Assembly: GCA_029245955.1 (NCBI GenBank) | Contig: JAQWOH010000025.1 | Span: 1-64,000 of the forward strand | Direction: 5' to 3' | DNA: 64,000 nt | Source of the DNA: Fuerstiella sp. | GTDB lineage: Bacteria; Planctomycetota; Planctomycetia; Planctomycetales; Planctomycetaceae | Shown here: positions 27,267 to 35,910 of the stretch, in pieces | How positions within the stretch are numbered: the stretch's first letter is position 1 | Layout of the letters: the number at the start of each line of letters is the position of its first letter | Translations under genes and position numbers: made by a program | The notes under the pieces: generated by a model | What the model saw: only the letters and a program-made list of their open reading frames with translations | Database searches by the model: none | What the model was told of the DNA's origin: nothing

Positions 27267-28441
27267 AGATCGTGACCGTCGTTGCACAATTCATCGTGTC
27301 CCTTATTCTGGCAGTTCCACCGGCGACGGATGCCCGGCAGACAGAATCCACGGCGTCCGGTGTCCGCACATCGATATCTGCAGCCCATCGCATCGATGGC
27401 GCCGTGGTCTATGACCACAATCCAGAGACCAATGTGAGCGATGACGTTTTCGGAAACGTCATTTGCGACTTCGAGAAAGATTCGCCCGGGCGAAACTCTC
27501 ACGGCGGGCCCGTGTGCATGGAGTATCCGGACGGCAGCCTGGTCGCCTTTCACACGAACGCGAGCGACCACAATCTGGACGGATGGAGCGAATACGCCGT
27601 GAGCAAAGACCGCGGGAAGACCTGGAAGAAGTACCAGAAGTTCCGCTACTGCTACGAGACGTACCGGAAAACTCCCCAGCGATCGGCGTGGGTGCAGGAA
27701 GGACTCGTTACGGAAAAGGGTACCGGCGTGGTATTCGTCAGCCACTGGGAAAATGACAAGCGAGTCAGAATTGTCTTCATGAGGAGCCACGACTACGGTG
27801 CGACATGGTCCGATGCGCAACCCGTTGACGGTGACTTCCTCGGCGCTCCGGCTGCGGTCGCCGTTTCGGAGAGCACGAACTACGTTCTCTTCGACTGCGA
27901 CGGCGCGAAGGGGCCGCACATCCTGTACGCCAGTACTGATGACGGCAAAACCTGGCGGAAGCGAAGCGCGTTACCGTTGGAGAAACCTGCCTGGTACGGG
28001 GCATTGTGCATCATGGAGGACGGCTCCCTGTTGGCCGGGGCGTACGTCACCGCCGATGAAGATCATCTGCATTTCTGCATCAGCCGGGATGGAGGTCGCA
28101 GCTGGTCCGAGCAGATGCGGGCTCAGCTCGACAAGAAGATCCGAGACCCGGAACTCGCCTTTATCGGCGGGAAATACTATCTCCACGGACGATCCGGCCA
28201 CAAAGGCAAAGGAGCGAATCGGTTTGTGCTGTATCAATCCGATGACGGGATCAATTGGAAAAGCGGACTTATCGTGAGCGCTGAACGCGGAGGATATGAC
28301 GGTTACAGCCACAACTGTGTCATTAACAAGTATGATCCGGATACCCCCAACGAACTGATGATTGAATACAGCGTTCGATACAAAGGCCGAGATACCAATT
28401 CATACGTCTTCTTTGTCAGGCCTCAAACGAAATCGCATTAG
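27263..28441 (+). CDS. Secreted sialidase-family (BNR) protein
   Basis: A 392-residue protein with a GTG start overlapping the TGA of the fusion gene (GTGA), with a good ribosome site (aaaggag) seven bases upstream; the two are translationally coupled. The N-terminus is a signal peptide (FIVSLILAVPPATDA). Four Asp boxes mark a sialidase propeller: SKDRGKTWKKY, SHDYGATWSD, STDDGKTWRK and SRDGGRSWSE. Substrate cannot be read from sequence: many planctomycete members of this family are not true sialidases. Operon position after the esterase-sialidase fusion suggests they act on the same glycan. Confidence 0.87.
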   Translation: MKIVTVVAQFIVSLILAVPPATDARQTESTASGVRTSISAAHRIDGAVVYDHNPETNVSDDVFGNVICDFEKDSPGRNSHGGPVCMEYPDGSLVAFHTNASDHNLDGWSEYAVSKDRGKTWKKYQKFRYCYETYRKTPQRSAWVQEGLVTEKGTGVVFVSHWENDKRVRIVFMRSHDYGATWSDAQPVDGDFLGAPAAVAVSESTNYVLFDCDGAKGPHILYASTDDGKTWRKRSALPLEKPAWYGALCIMEDGSLLAGAYVTADEDHLHFCISRDGGRSWSEQMRAQLDKKIRDPELAFIGGKYYLHGRSGHKGKGANRFVLYQSDDGINWKSGLIVSAERGGYDGYSHNCVINKYDPDTPNELMIEYSVRYKGRDTNSYVFFVRPQTKSH

Positions 28442-28536
28442 CCATCCGGCCCCTTCATCATTGCCGCAAAACGCATGCAGCATTGAGCCCTGAAAAGGCC
28501 AATACGAAAACCTGTCTTCAAACAAAACGGTGCCAC

Positions 28537-30240
28537 ATGAACTCCGCCACTCATCTCGTCTTCACCTTGATGGTCATGTTGTTTGTCGCTGGTGGTCTGG
28601 AACTGGAGCCGCACTCGTTTGCGAATAAAGCAGCGGCCCAGGCCGATCTTTCCAGGACAGGGTCGCACAAAACGCTGTTCCTGGATGATCACCACATCGC
28701 CCGGATGACCGGCTTGAAGCGAGTGATGCATCGCCCGGCGAAGAAGGGGGCAGTGTTCCTGCCCCGCGGCGAAACGGATGGAATCCGGGTGCAGACAGCC
28801 TCTGCGCCCGTCTGGGTGCCCGAAGAGAAAGTCTTCAAGCTGTTTTACATGGGTTTTCCGTACCGCGACCACGGCTGGATCGCTGGAGAGATTGGATCGG
28901 CTCTGGCAGTGTCATCAGATGGGCTTGACTGGAAACGGCCCATGCTCAATCAGGTGGAGATCGGCGGCTCAACAGCCAACAACCGATTCTTCGTCGTTAA
29001 TCGCGATCTGCGATGGGGGGCCAACAAGTTCATGGAGGTGATTCATGACCCCCGCGATCCCGATCCGCAGCGTCGCTACAAAGGGCTGCTGGGAGCAAGC
29101 GGTCGCAGGCCCGTTGTCAGTCCGGATGGCATTCACTGGAAGACGATCGGCGCGACAACGATTCCGTCCAGCGACACGTCAACGCTGATCTACGATGAAC
29201 AGGGCAATCGTTATCTCGCCATCCTGAAGAACGGAACGAAGTTCGGGCGCAGCGCGGCAGTCGCGTTCAGCACCGATTTCAAAACCTGGACGACTCCACG
29301 GACGACGTTCCACACCGATGAGAAGGATCAGCGAATCGCCCTTGACCGCATCCAGAAACGTCTTGCGGATCCGAACATGCAGAATCCGAGGTTCAACGAT
29401 CCGCACCCGGAAACAGGCTGGATGCCTCCCGGTTTCGATTCCGGTATTGGCAAGAGCAGAATTCCCACCTGGCGAGCCGAGACGTATAAGCTGGCGGTCT
29501 TCCCTTACGAAGGTCTTTATATCGGGTTGCCGCAGATCTACTACCCGACCGGTCCGGCCTTGCCCGCGCGAAACAACACGGTGGGCTTTCACGAGATCCA
29601 ACTCGCCTTCAGTCGCGATCCGCAACTGCGACGTGATAACTGGAAGCGACTCGGCGATCGCGAGCCCTTCATCGAGACATCGCGACTGGACAAGGGGCTG
29701 GCAGGTAACTTCGACCGTCAGCAACTCGGCGTACTCAATCGCCCGGTCATAATGAAAGACGAACTGTGGTTCTACTACACCGGAGCGAAAGGCCGCTCAC
29801 TGCCTTACAAGCTCTGGCCGGACGGGACAGTACGCAATGAGGCAAAGCTCACTCCTGACGAGAAAGCCGACTTCGACGACGGCTGGATCGCAATCTGCCT
29901 TGCCACGCTGCGACTCGATGGTTTCGTCTCGTTGACGGCAGGCAGGAATCCCGGTCAGGTCATCACAAAACCGTTCGTCGCCGCGAACGATCAATTGGTC
30001 CTGAATGTCGACGTGCATGACGGTGGCGAGGCGCGAGTCGAAGTTCTCGGCGACGACGGTGAACCCATGCCGGGCTTCACACTGAGTGACAGCGTTCCGT
30101 TACGGGGCGCGGGCGTTGCTCAGGTCGTCAGATGGCGCGATGCGAATTGGGCTCGGCTAAATGGAAAAACGATCGCAATCCGCATTCAGCTTCGCAGCGC
30201 CGACCTCTATTCATTCCATGTGCGAAGGGGCCAGCGATGA
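28537..30240 (+). CDS. Secreted glycosidase-like propeller protein
   Basis: A 567-residue protein; I use the ATG at 28537, which starts the signal peptide MNSATHLVFTLMVMLFVAGG, rather than the TTG at 28483. It opens with HKTLFLDDHHIARMTGLKRV, followed by propeller-like segments (VSPDGIHWKT, AVSSDGLDWKR, FSTDFKTWTT) of the type found in GH32/GH43-like proteins, and ends in a beta-sandwich (LRLDGFVSLTAG to SADLYSFHV). It is the intact paralogue of the frameshifted gene at 12392-13962. Catalytic residues cannot be assigned with confidence, so glycosidase activity is a guess. Last gene of the run from 23742. Confidence 0.8.
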   Translation: MNSATHLVFTLMVMLFVAGGLELEPHSFANKAAAQADLSRTGSHKTLFLDDHHIARMTGLKRVMHRPAKKGAVFLPRGETDGIRVQTASAPVWVPEEKVFKLFYMGFPYRDHGWIAGEIGSALAVSSDGLDWKRPMLNQVEIGGSTANNRFFVVNRDLRWGANKFMEVIHDPRDPDPQRRYKGLLGASGRRPVVSPDGIHWKTIGATTIPSSDTSTLIYDEQGNRYLAILKNGTKFGRSAAVAFSTDFKTWTTPRTTFHTDEKDQRIALDRIQKRLADPNMQNPRFNDPHPETGWMPPGFDSGIGKSRIPTWRAETYKLAVFPYEGLYIGLPQIYYPTGPALPARNNTVGFHEIQLAFSRDPQLRRDNWKRLGDREPFIETSRLDKGLAGNFDRQQLGVLNRPVIMKDELWFYYTGAKGRSLPYKLWPDGTVRNEAKLTPDEKADFDDGWIAICLATLRLDGFVSLTAGRNPGQVITKPFVAANDQLVLNVDVHDGGEARVEVLGDDGEPMPGFTLSDSVPLRGAGVAQVVRWRDANWARLNGKTIAIRIQLRSADLYSFHVRRGQR

Positions 30241-30377
30241 GACAACAGCTTCTTGTGTCTCCGTTCTTGTGTTCCTGCTATTATGGGTAACGAATCTGCT
30301 TTCTCCAGCCTGTCGGGCCACGGTGAGTGCGTTCCTTTATCGCAAAAGGACAACGTCAGAGTCAGTTACAGGCGACG

Positions 30378-30872
30378 TCAGGCTGCTCGTCGGTGGTAGT
30401 ACTTGAGCATGCCACCGAGCCGTTCTCGGCACTCGATCTTGCCAGCAACAGAACCAGCATCATCCTCAGGCTCGATGAGCTGGTTGCCGAGGCCCTGATG
30501 GTTTCTCTCGCCATGATAATGCTTGACGTATTCACCAACTGCGTTCTCAAGTGACTGACCTCCGAAGAAGATCATTCCACTGAGGCACTCGGACTTCAGA
30601 CTGCGAAACCATCTCTCCATATAAGCGTTCAGGTTGGGACTCTTCGGTGGCAGCAGGACGACTTCGGTGTCCGTGTTCTGCTCCAGGAATTCCCGCATGG
30701 CGATGAAGCTGGCGTCTCGATCCATGATGAGGTGACTGGCGTCTTTCAGGAACTCAGCGCACGACTGTTCGCTGTCATAGTCACCTGGTAGGTAATGCGT
30801 CTTACCGTTTATGGTGACTTTGCCCGTATTTCGGGCGCGATGGTGAACGTACTTGGGGAGGCGTTTTGGCAT
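30378..30872 (-). pseudogene. Chimeric ORF: tyrosine-recombinase start joined to transposase end
   Basis: The 164-residue ORF joins two unrelated parts. Residues 1 to about 41 (MPKRLPKYVHHRARNTGKVT, then INGKTHYLPGDYDSE) match the N-terminus of planctomycete site-specific (tyrosine) integrases, which continue to about 400 residues with an R-H-R-Y core that is absent here. From about residue 42 (about 30749 downward) it is the C-terminal half of a DDE integrase-core transposase: HLIMDRDASF, LLPPKSPNLNAYMERWFRSL and HYHGERNHQGL. A deletion or recombination fused them in frame. The fusion is unlikely to be active. It reads away from the adjacent tRNA-Val gene. Confidence 0.8.
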
Positions 30873-30885
30873 GGGTGGGAGACCT

Positions 30886-30972
30886 TTCGAATTCGAATCG
30901 GGTACAAAATCGGGTACACGCTTCGTTTTCGCGTCTCACCACCATTCGGCGGGTTTCCCTAAGTCAGGGAAA
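30886..30972. other. tRNA-proximal spacer with repeats and a hairpin
   Basis: It contains the palindrome TTCGAATTCGAA (30886-30897), a direct repeat AATCGGGTACA (30896-30906 and 30908-30918), and the hairpin TTTCCCT/AGGGAAA (30954-30972) just beyond the tRNA 3' end, which could end tRNA transcription. The direct repeats sit just upstream of the recombinase start and could be recombinase or excisionase sites; this is inference. Confidence 0.45.
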
Positions 30973-30991
30973 GACAACGACTTAAAATTAA

Positions 30992-31065
30992 TGGACCTAA
31001 CTGGACTCGAACCAGTGACCTCCACGATGTCAACGTGGCGCTCTAGCCAACTGAGCTATAGGTCC
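30992..31065 (-). tRNA. tRNA-Val (anticodon GAC)
   Basis: The minus strand folds as a 74-base cloverleaf: acceptor GGACCTA/TAGGTCC with discriminator A; D arm GCTCAGTTGGCTAGAGC; anticodon stem CCACG/CGTGG around loop TTGACAT, giving anticodon GAC (valine); five-base variable loop AGGTC; T arm ACTGG TTCGAGT CCAGT. CCA is not encoded. The 3' end faces the truncated tyrosine-recombinase gene 120 bases away, the usual geometry of an island integrated at a tRNA. Confidence 0.96.
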
Positions 31066-31368
31066 ATAGAAGGGATAATAATCTCACCCACATTTGAAAT
31101 CAAATGGTCGAACCACGATTTTCCGGGCGTTCCGCTGCTCCGAAGTGTTTTGTCGGCTCTGCACCCGACGGAACTGAGTTGAGTTTTAGGATTCGTATGG
31201 GACCGGATTATTGTCCGTCAGTTGGAAGGGGATGGCAGGATCGGTAGGCTTTGTGGTTCTTCTTGAAAGTGGAAATGTCCGCGTCTTCAGGATGTCCGTG
31301 TCTTCAGGATGTTCGCCGCCGTCTTCGTACTGGCGTCCGCCGGGGGACCAGCCCTTAAGCCTTTGTGA
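31066..31368. other. Intergenic, with a 17-bp tandem duplication
   Basis: No gene is seen. It must contain the tRNA promoter (minus strand) and possibly that of the dehydrogenase (plus strand), but no clear boxes are recognisable. The unit tccgcgtcttcaggatg at 31278-31294 is repeated with one change at 31295-31311. Confidence 0.6.
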
Positions 31369-32367
31369 ATGAAATCAATGCTCGCTGGACAATTTACGTC
31401 ACGTCGCCGAATTGAATTACTTGATGTCGCAGAGCCGCAGCTTCCGAACGACACACCGGGCATGATGATCTTTCAGCCTGAGATGACCTGCCTGTGCGGA
31501 TCTGACCTGCCCTTCTTTGACGGTGATTTTGAAGGTCATGATATTCCTTATCCCCAGCCTCTGGGCAAGTCGCTGCATGAAATGGTGGGTACGGTTGTCG
31601 CTACAAACGGTAGTCGCTGGCAGCCGGGCACGCGCGTTCTGGCGGTACCTCTGGAACAGCAGGGCCTGTGGGAGCGGTACGTCCTGTCGGAGGACCGCGC
31701 CATTGCCCTGGACGATCGGCTGTCCGATGAAATCGCGTTGCTGGCTCAACCGTTCGGCACTGTCGTCTGGGCACTTAAGAAGCTGCCCAACATGATTGAT
31801 CGGGATGCTGTTGTGCTGGGGCTGGGGCCTATTGGGCAGATGTTTGTGGCCGGGCTGCGGAACATGGGCGCACGGCGGATCATCGGTATTGATCCGGTCG
31901 CGGAACGCACAGCGCTGGCGTTGAAAATGGGGGCGACCGACGTTGTCAACTCGACCGGTGGCGAAGCAGAAGGCGATGTGCAGAGAATTCTGAACGGCGA
32001 ACTTGCGGACGTGACCATTGAAGCTGTCGGCCACAAGGCTCAGGCGTTCAATGATGCTGTCCTGTTGACTCGGCATCACGGCGATATCCTCTTTTTCGGT
32101 GTGCCGCCCGCACCGATGGATGGAATTCACTTCAAGGAAGCGATGCTGAAGAACATTACAGTTCGCACCAGCCTGCATCCAGATTTTGAGCGGACGTTTC
32201 CACTGGCGATGCAATGGCTGGCCGAAGGCCGAGTCGATCTGTCGCCGTTGCTGACACATCGGTTTTCGCTGGCTCAGATGCAGGGTGCATTTGACGTTTT
32301 TCGTGACCGCAGGGAAGGGGCGATCAAGGTTTTGGTTGAGTTCCCGGCTTTGGCTGAAACGAGTTGA
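31369..32367 (+). CDS. Zinc-type alcohol dehydrogenase-like (MDR) oxidoreductase
   Basis: A 332-residue cytoplasmic protein of the medium-chain dehydrogenase/reductase superfamily. CLCGSDLPFF (residues about 36-45) carries the catalytic zinc Cys, and LGKSLHEMVGTVV the matching His-Glu. The Rossmann part has VLGLGPIGQMFVAGLRNMGA followed by IIGIDPVAERTALALKMGATDVV, typical of NAD(P) binding. The structural-zinc loop with four Cys seems to be missing, so it may belong to the shorter threonine/sorbitol dehydrogenase-like branch. ATGs at 31369 and 31378 are both possible. Substrate unknown. Confidence 0.88.
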   Translation: MKSMLAGQFTSRRRIELLDVAEPQLPNDTPGMMIFQPEMTCLCGSDLPFFDGDFEGHDIPYPQPLGKSLHEMVGTVVATNGSRWQPGTRVLAVPLEQQGLWERYVLSEDRAIALDDRLSDEIALLAQPFGTVVWALKKLPNMIDRDAVVLGLGPIGQMFVAGLRNMGARRIIGIDPVAERTALALKMGATDVVNSTGGEAEGDVQRILNGELADVTIEAVGHKAQAFNDAVLLTRHHGDILFFGVPPAPMDGIHFKEAMLKNITVRTSLHPDFERTFPLAMQWLAEGRVDLSPLLTHRFSLAQMQGAFDVFRDRREGAIKVLVEFPALAETS

Positions 32368-32421
32368 TTACGGACTCCGACGCCGACTGCAATCGGCGTC
32401 ACTGACAGAAGGGGTTGCGCC

Positions 32422-33966
32422 GTGTCTGCAGATGACCACATCCACGACGCTAAGACCTCCTGTGAAATTGTGGGGGCGGCAATATCAGTTTGGAAACAGC
32501 TTTCCACAGACGGTGGAGGTGCCGGCGCGACGCTGACGCCGGCCTCCTTTGCCATCGCCGGAAACTTTTCGCCCGGCGATTTGCGAGCAGCCGTCACGCT
32601 ATCCTTCCCGCGCGTGCCGCCTGGCGTTTTCCTCGACTGGCTGGGAGCTCGACTGGTTGTCTGGCCTGCCGGGGTCGTCAATGATCGGCGGACCGCGATT
32701 GTGTCGTCAAGACTGGGCAAACGCAGAGATCTGAAGCGCGCTTGGTTCGACGCATTGAGAACATCTGTTGTCCGGCAAGGTCAGGCCGAGTGTCTGTGCT
32801 GTGCTGACGGAACAGCTGCAGCGGAGGCTGTCATTCGAGCTAGTGAACTATTCGGAGCGACACGACTGCGTATCGAAGTTGATTCGGCCGGATGCGTATC
32901 AAAGGAGGAACTGATCCGGTGGCTCGAAGTGAAGGTTTGGCGGCAGCAATCGTCAGAATCGCCGCTGGAGCATGTGGCTTATGTGTCACCTGCTTACCAG
33001 CCGGACATCACCAGACAAGTGTGCGACGCAGCCATGAATCGTCGGCCGCCTGTGCAGGACACAGCCCTTGTGCTGGCAGCAGAACGAATTGCAGCGTTGT
33101 CATGCCGGGCAGGCGGCCACACCGAGAGTCTGTTGCAGCGGCACCTGCAGGACAGGAATCGCTCAGCGCCCGTCCTTCTTGCGACAGTTCCGGAAGCCAG
33201 AGGCGATGGGGTTTCTCAGGCACTTGTGGACCAGGGCGCGGTGCCGTGGATGCTTGAACGTGCTGACGGGAGCATAACGGGCATAAAGGATAGGCGGGTT
33301 TTCGGCAGCCGCGCCGGTCCGATGGATGCTGACTATTCAGATTCCGACCGTACGTTGATGGCAGATGGACCGCTTCAGTTTCCGGACGAATGGCTGTGTC
33401 ACTGGACTCGACCACGTCAGGGACCCTGGGCCGAGCAGCCTGAGCAGGAGTTTCTGGACGAATTAGTACTCGGCTGTCAGACGGCCGACCGCTCTGCGTA
33501 TGCGGCTCTGCTGCGGATCGTTCAGCAGCGTCAGATAATTGCGACTCGGTCGGTGAGGAAAGCTGCAAAAACCGTCTCGTTCACGGCCGTGCCACTGGGG
33601 GAATTTCGCAATCGACGTGTTTACCGCAAACACAAACAGCGTTTCGACTTCGAACCGTGGGGAATTGCCGTCCGCAAATCGGCTCTGATCAAGGTCAGCT
33701 GTCGTCCTGTCATCTATGTGGAACGCGATACGTACAACGACATGACACAGGATGGTCGCTTGTATCTGCAGCCGAAATCTGACGAAGGTCACAGGATTGA
33801 CTGGTCCCAGGAATGCGAATGGCGGTGCAGCGGCGATCTTGATCTGAGCCGTTTCAACCCAGAGGACATCTTTGCATTTGTTGATACTCACCAGGAAGCC
33901 ACGGGCCTGTCCGCCGTGGCCCCGTGGCCGGTAGTTCAGCTGCCACCTATGACGAAACCGGTTTGA
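32422..33966 (+). CDS. Protein of unknown function, 514 aa
   Basis: The frame is long, codon use matches neighbours and it starts 55 bases after the dehydrogenase gene, so it is probably real and cotranscribed. I do not recognise a named domain. No signal peptide or membrane segment is visible. The middle (LVLAAERIAALSCRAGGHTE) has a Rossmann-like look reminiscent of DprA/LOG-type proteins. The C-terminal third has a distinctive block (KQRFDFEPWGIAVRKSALIK, then RPVIYVERDTYNDM, then IDWSQECEWRCSGDLDL) that resembles conserved planctomycete hypothetical proteins. The 3' end overlaps the convergent oxidoreductase gene by 20 bases. Confidence 0.75.
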   Translation: MSADDHIHDAKTSCEIVGAAISVWKQLSTDGGGAGATLTPASFAIAGNFSPGDLRAAVTLSFPRVPPGVFLDWLGARLVVWPAGVVNDRRTAIVSSRLGKRRDLKRAWFDALRTSVVRQGQAECLCCADGTAAAEAVIRASELFGATRLRIEVDSAGCVSKEELIRWLEVKVWRQQSSESPLEHVAYVSPAYQPDITRQVCDAAMNRRPPVQDTALVLAAERIAALSCRAGGHTESLLQRHLQDRNRSAPVLLATVPEARGDGVSQALVDQGAVPWMLERADGSITGIKDRRVFGSRAGPMDADYSDSDRTLMADGPLQFPDEWLCHWTRPRQGPWAEQPEQEFLDELVLGCQTADRSAYAALLRIVQQRQIIATRSVRKAAKTVSFTAVPLGEFRNRRVYRKHKQRFDFEPWGIAVRKSALIKVSCRPVIYVERDTYNDMTQDGRLYLQPKSDEGHRIDWSQECEWRCSGDLDLSRFNPEDIFAFVDTHQEATGLSAVAPWPVVQLPPMTKPV

Positions 33967-35269
33967 TATCCCAGCCATCTCGGTAGTCTCGCCGCAGCCA
34001 GGTGTTGGCTTCGGCGTGATTGGTGATCTTCATCGCCGCAGCGTCCCAGGTAAGCTTAGTGCCTCGGTAACGAACGGCGATGTTGCCCAGCAATACCGCT
34101 TCTGTCAGTGGTCCGCCGTACGCAAAACCGTCGCTGGGTTGTTTGCCGGTAATGCATCCGTCGATCCAGCCATGATAATGGTTCTGGCTGTCGGCCTGTT
34201 CAATCTTTGCATCCGGATAGGCTCGGAGTGCGCCGACATGTGGCAGCACGATACTTCCGTTTTCGCCAATGAACAGCGAACCGCTGCGTGGTAATGCCTC
34301 GTTGGCCGGCAGGTGTGAGCCTTTGGTACTGGGCAGACGTCCGCCATCGTACCAGGTGATCTGCAGGTTTCCGGCTGCGGTGTACTGTGTGCCCGAGAAG
34401 GTGTAGTCCACCGTGGTCTGAGCGGGCCAGACTTCGTCATTTATGCCGGAATGATCAGCCCTGAAATCCAGCGGGGCCTTGTCGATCTTCAGAGCAGTAA
34501 AGACCGGATCCAGGATGTGACAGCCAAAGTCCCCTAAGGCGCCGTTGCCAAAGTCCTGCCAGTCGCGCCAGCCCCACGGGTGATAGACCTTCCAGTCGCC
34601 GTATAATCGTGTTGGTGCCACACCGACCCACAAATCCCAGTCGAGCGAAGCCGGCGGTGCGACGGGATTCTTCGGCCGACTGATGTGAAACGACTTTCCG
34701 TGGCCTGTCGCAGCACACCAGCTGTGCACACGTTTGACTTTGCCGATGGCCCCGGTTTGAAGCGCCCTCACGGCGGTACGGTAATGTTCGTGAGAATGAA
34801 TCTGATTGCCCAGACGGGTGATGACGTTTGACTTCTTTGCCTGTAAAGCCATCTGGCGAGCTTCCCAGACATTATGGGTGAGTGGCTTCTGGCAGTAAAC
34901 GTGTTTGCCCTGGCGCATGACGTCCAGTCCAATGAACGCGTGCATATGATCAGGCGTGGATACAGTCACGGCGTCGATTTTGTCGCCGAGCTGTTCAAGC
35001 AGCTCGCGGTAGTCCTGGAACACAGGAGCTTCCGGGTTCAGTTTGCGGACCTTTTCTGTGCGTGACAGGTCGACGTCGCAGAAGCCGACGAACTGCGATT
35101 GTTCATGGCTGGCCATCTCCGATATGTCAGACCAGCCTTTTCCTTCGCAGCCAATGCCGCCGAGCTGCAGCTTGGAATTAAGATTCTGACCTCGCACGAA
35201 TGCTGGCGCGGCAATTAATGATGCGGTCGTGGCACTGGCTGTCTGCAGGAAATCTCTGCGGTTCGGCAT
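33947..35269 (-). CDS. Gfo/Idh/MocA family oxidoreductase, Tat-exported
   Basis: A 440-residue protein. The start at 35269 gives MPNRRDFLQTASATTASLIA, a twin-arginine signal; the ORF runs 64 codons further upstream but that part is not protein-like. A Rossmann domain follows (LQLGGIGCEGKG, then FVGFCDVD), then STPDHMHAFIGLDVMRQGKH and CQKPLTHNVWEA, where the family's usual EKP motif is QKP. The C-terminal domain includes GWRDWQDFGNGALGDFGCHILDP. Exported members are abundant in Planctomycetes and are thought to act on sugars with a pre-loaded nicotinamide cofactor; substrate unknown. Confidence 0.92.
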   Translation of the reverse strand: MPNRRDFLQTASATTASLIAAPAFVRGQNLNSKLQLGGIGCEGKGWSDISEMASHEQSQFVGFCDVDLSRTEKVRKLNPEAPVFQDYRELLEQLGDKIDAVTVSTPDHMHAFIGLDVMRQGKHVYCQKPLTHNVWEARQMALQAKKSNVITRLGNQIHSHEHYRTAVRALQTGAIGKVKRVHSWCAATGHGKSFHISRPKNPVAPPASLDWDLWVGVAPTRLYGDWKVYHPWGWRDWQDFGNGALGDFGCHILDPVFTALKIDKAPLDFRADHSGINDEVWPAQTTVDYTFSGTQYTAAGNLQITWYDGGRLPSTKGSHLPANEALPRSGSLFIGENGSIVLPHVGALRAYPDAKIEQADSQNHYHGWIDGCITGKQPSDGFAYGGPLTEAVLLGNIAVRYRGTKLTWDAAAMKITNHAEANTWLRRDYRDGWDIKPVSS

Positions 35270-35613
35270 GTCTGTCTCCGGATTCAGGTGGGTGGAGGGC
35301 GGGAAGGTGCACACAAAATCTAAACAGTTTCGCTGTTTGATGCACGTCTGTTGAAGGAACGGACGCTGTTGCCAGAAGTGTTCGCTGAATGGGACATATT
35401 CGACGAGCGTCTGGCAGAGTCCGTGGCCGAACTGAAAAGCGGACTTGCACTCAGCCGTCAAAGGCCGGATCTAACGGTTCGTGACCGGAATCCGGCGTCC
35501 GCACCGACCTCGTGGTGATTCAGCTGCAGAGAAATGCAGTCCCTGGAGTTTGGGGCCGAGAATCCCGGTGTCCATCCGGAAGGCCGTTATTTGATGTCCT
35601 TCTCGCCCCGCCC
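35270..35613. other. Intergenic, no feature recognised
   Basis: This is the upstream region of the Gfo/Idh/MocA gene and the left side of the terminator. The minus-strand promoter of the oxidoreductase should be here, but no convincing -35/-10 pair is visible. No ORF is supported. Confidence 0.5.
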
Positions 35614-35650
35614 AAAAAAAAAATAAGCGTTCCGGGTATTCCCGGAACGC
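35614..35650 (-). terminator. Intrinsic terminator of the pseudopilin locus
   Basis: On the minus strand a perfect 10-base stem GCGTTCCGGG/CCCGGAACGC (35627-35650) with a 4-base loop is followed by TTA and ten T residues (35614-35623). This is a textbook rho-independent terminator and marks the end of the long leftward operon. Confidence 0.92.
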
Positions 35651-35910
35651 TCAGTGCCTGAGACAGCGAAGCGGGCCATCGTCCGCTGCCCCTCACGAGT
35701 GACTCTACAGGCATCTGGCGTGCCAATTCGGAAAAATCGTTACGGACAGTAAAACCCTGCGCTGTTGCTGCGAGACCAGCCTGGTGGCCAGGTTGTGTAT
35801 TATTTTGCGCTATTGTAAGCCAGGGTGGTGCGTCAAAATGCTCCGCTGGACTCTGCAGTCGTATTCGGACCGAAACAGCAAGAGGCAGGCTTCAGGCCGT
35901 CACATCAAAT
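35651..35910. other. 3' trailer of the pseudopilin operon
   Basis: These 260 bases lie between the last DUF1559 stop and the terminator. No ORF or RNA is recognised. They would be a long untranslated trailer on the minus strand. Confidence 0.4.

Noticed and set aside
1-30480. Active composite transposon formed by the two inverted transposase ends
   Set aside because: The ends are only about 87% identical, the right one is fused to another gene and has lost its N-terminal half, and no terminal repeats or target duplication are seen; I keep only the bracketing observation.
30853-31182. Plus-strand 109-codon ORF spanning the tRNA
   Set aside because: It runs through the tRNA-Val gene on the opposite strand and has no ribosome site or similarity.
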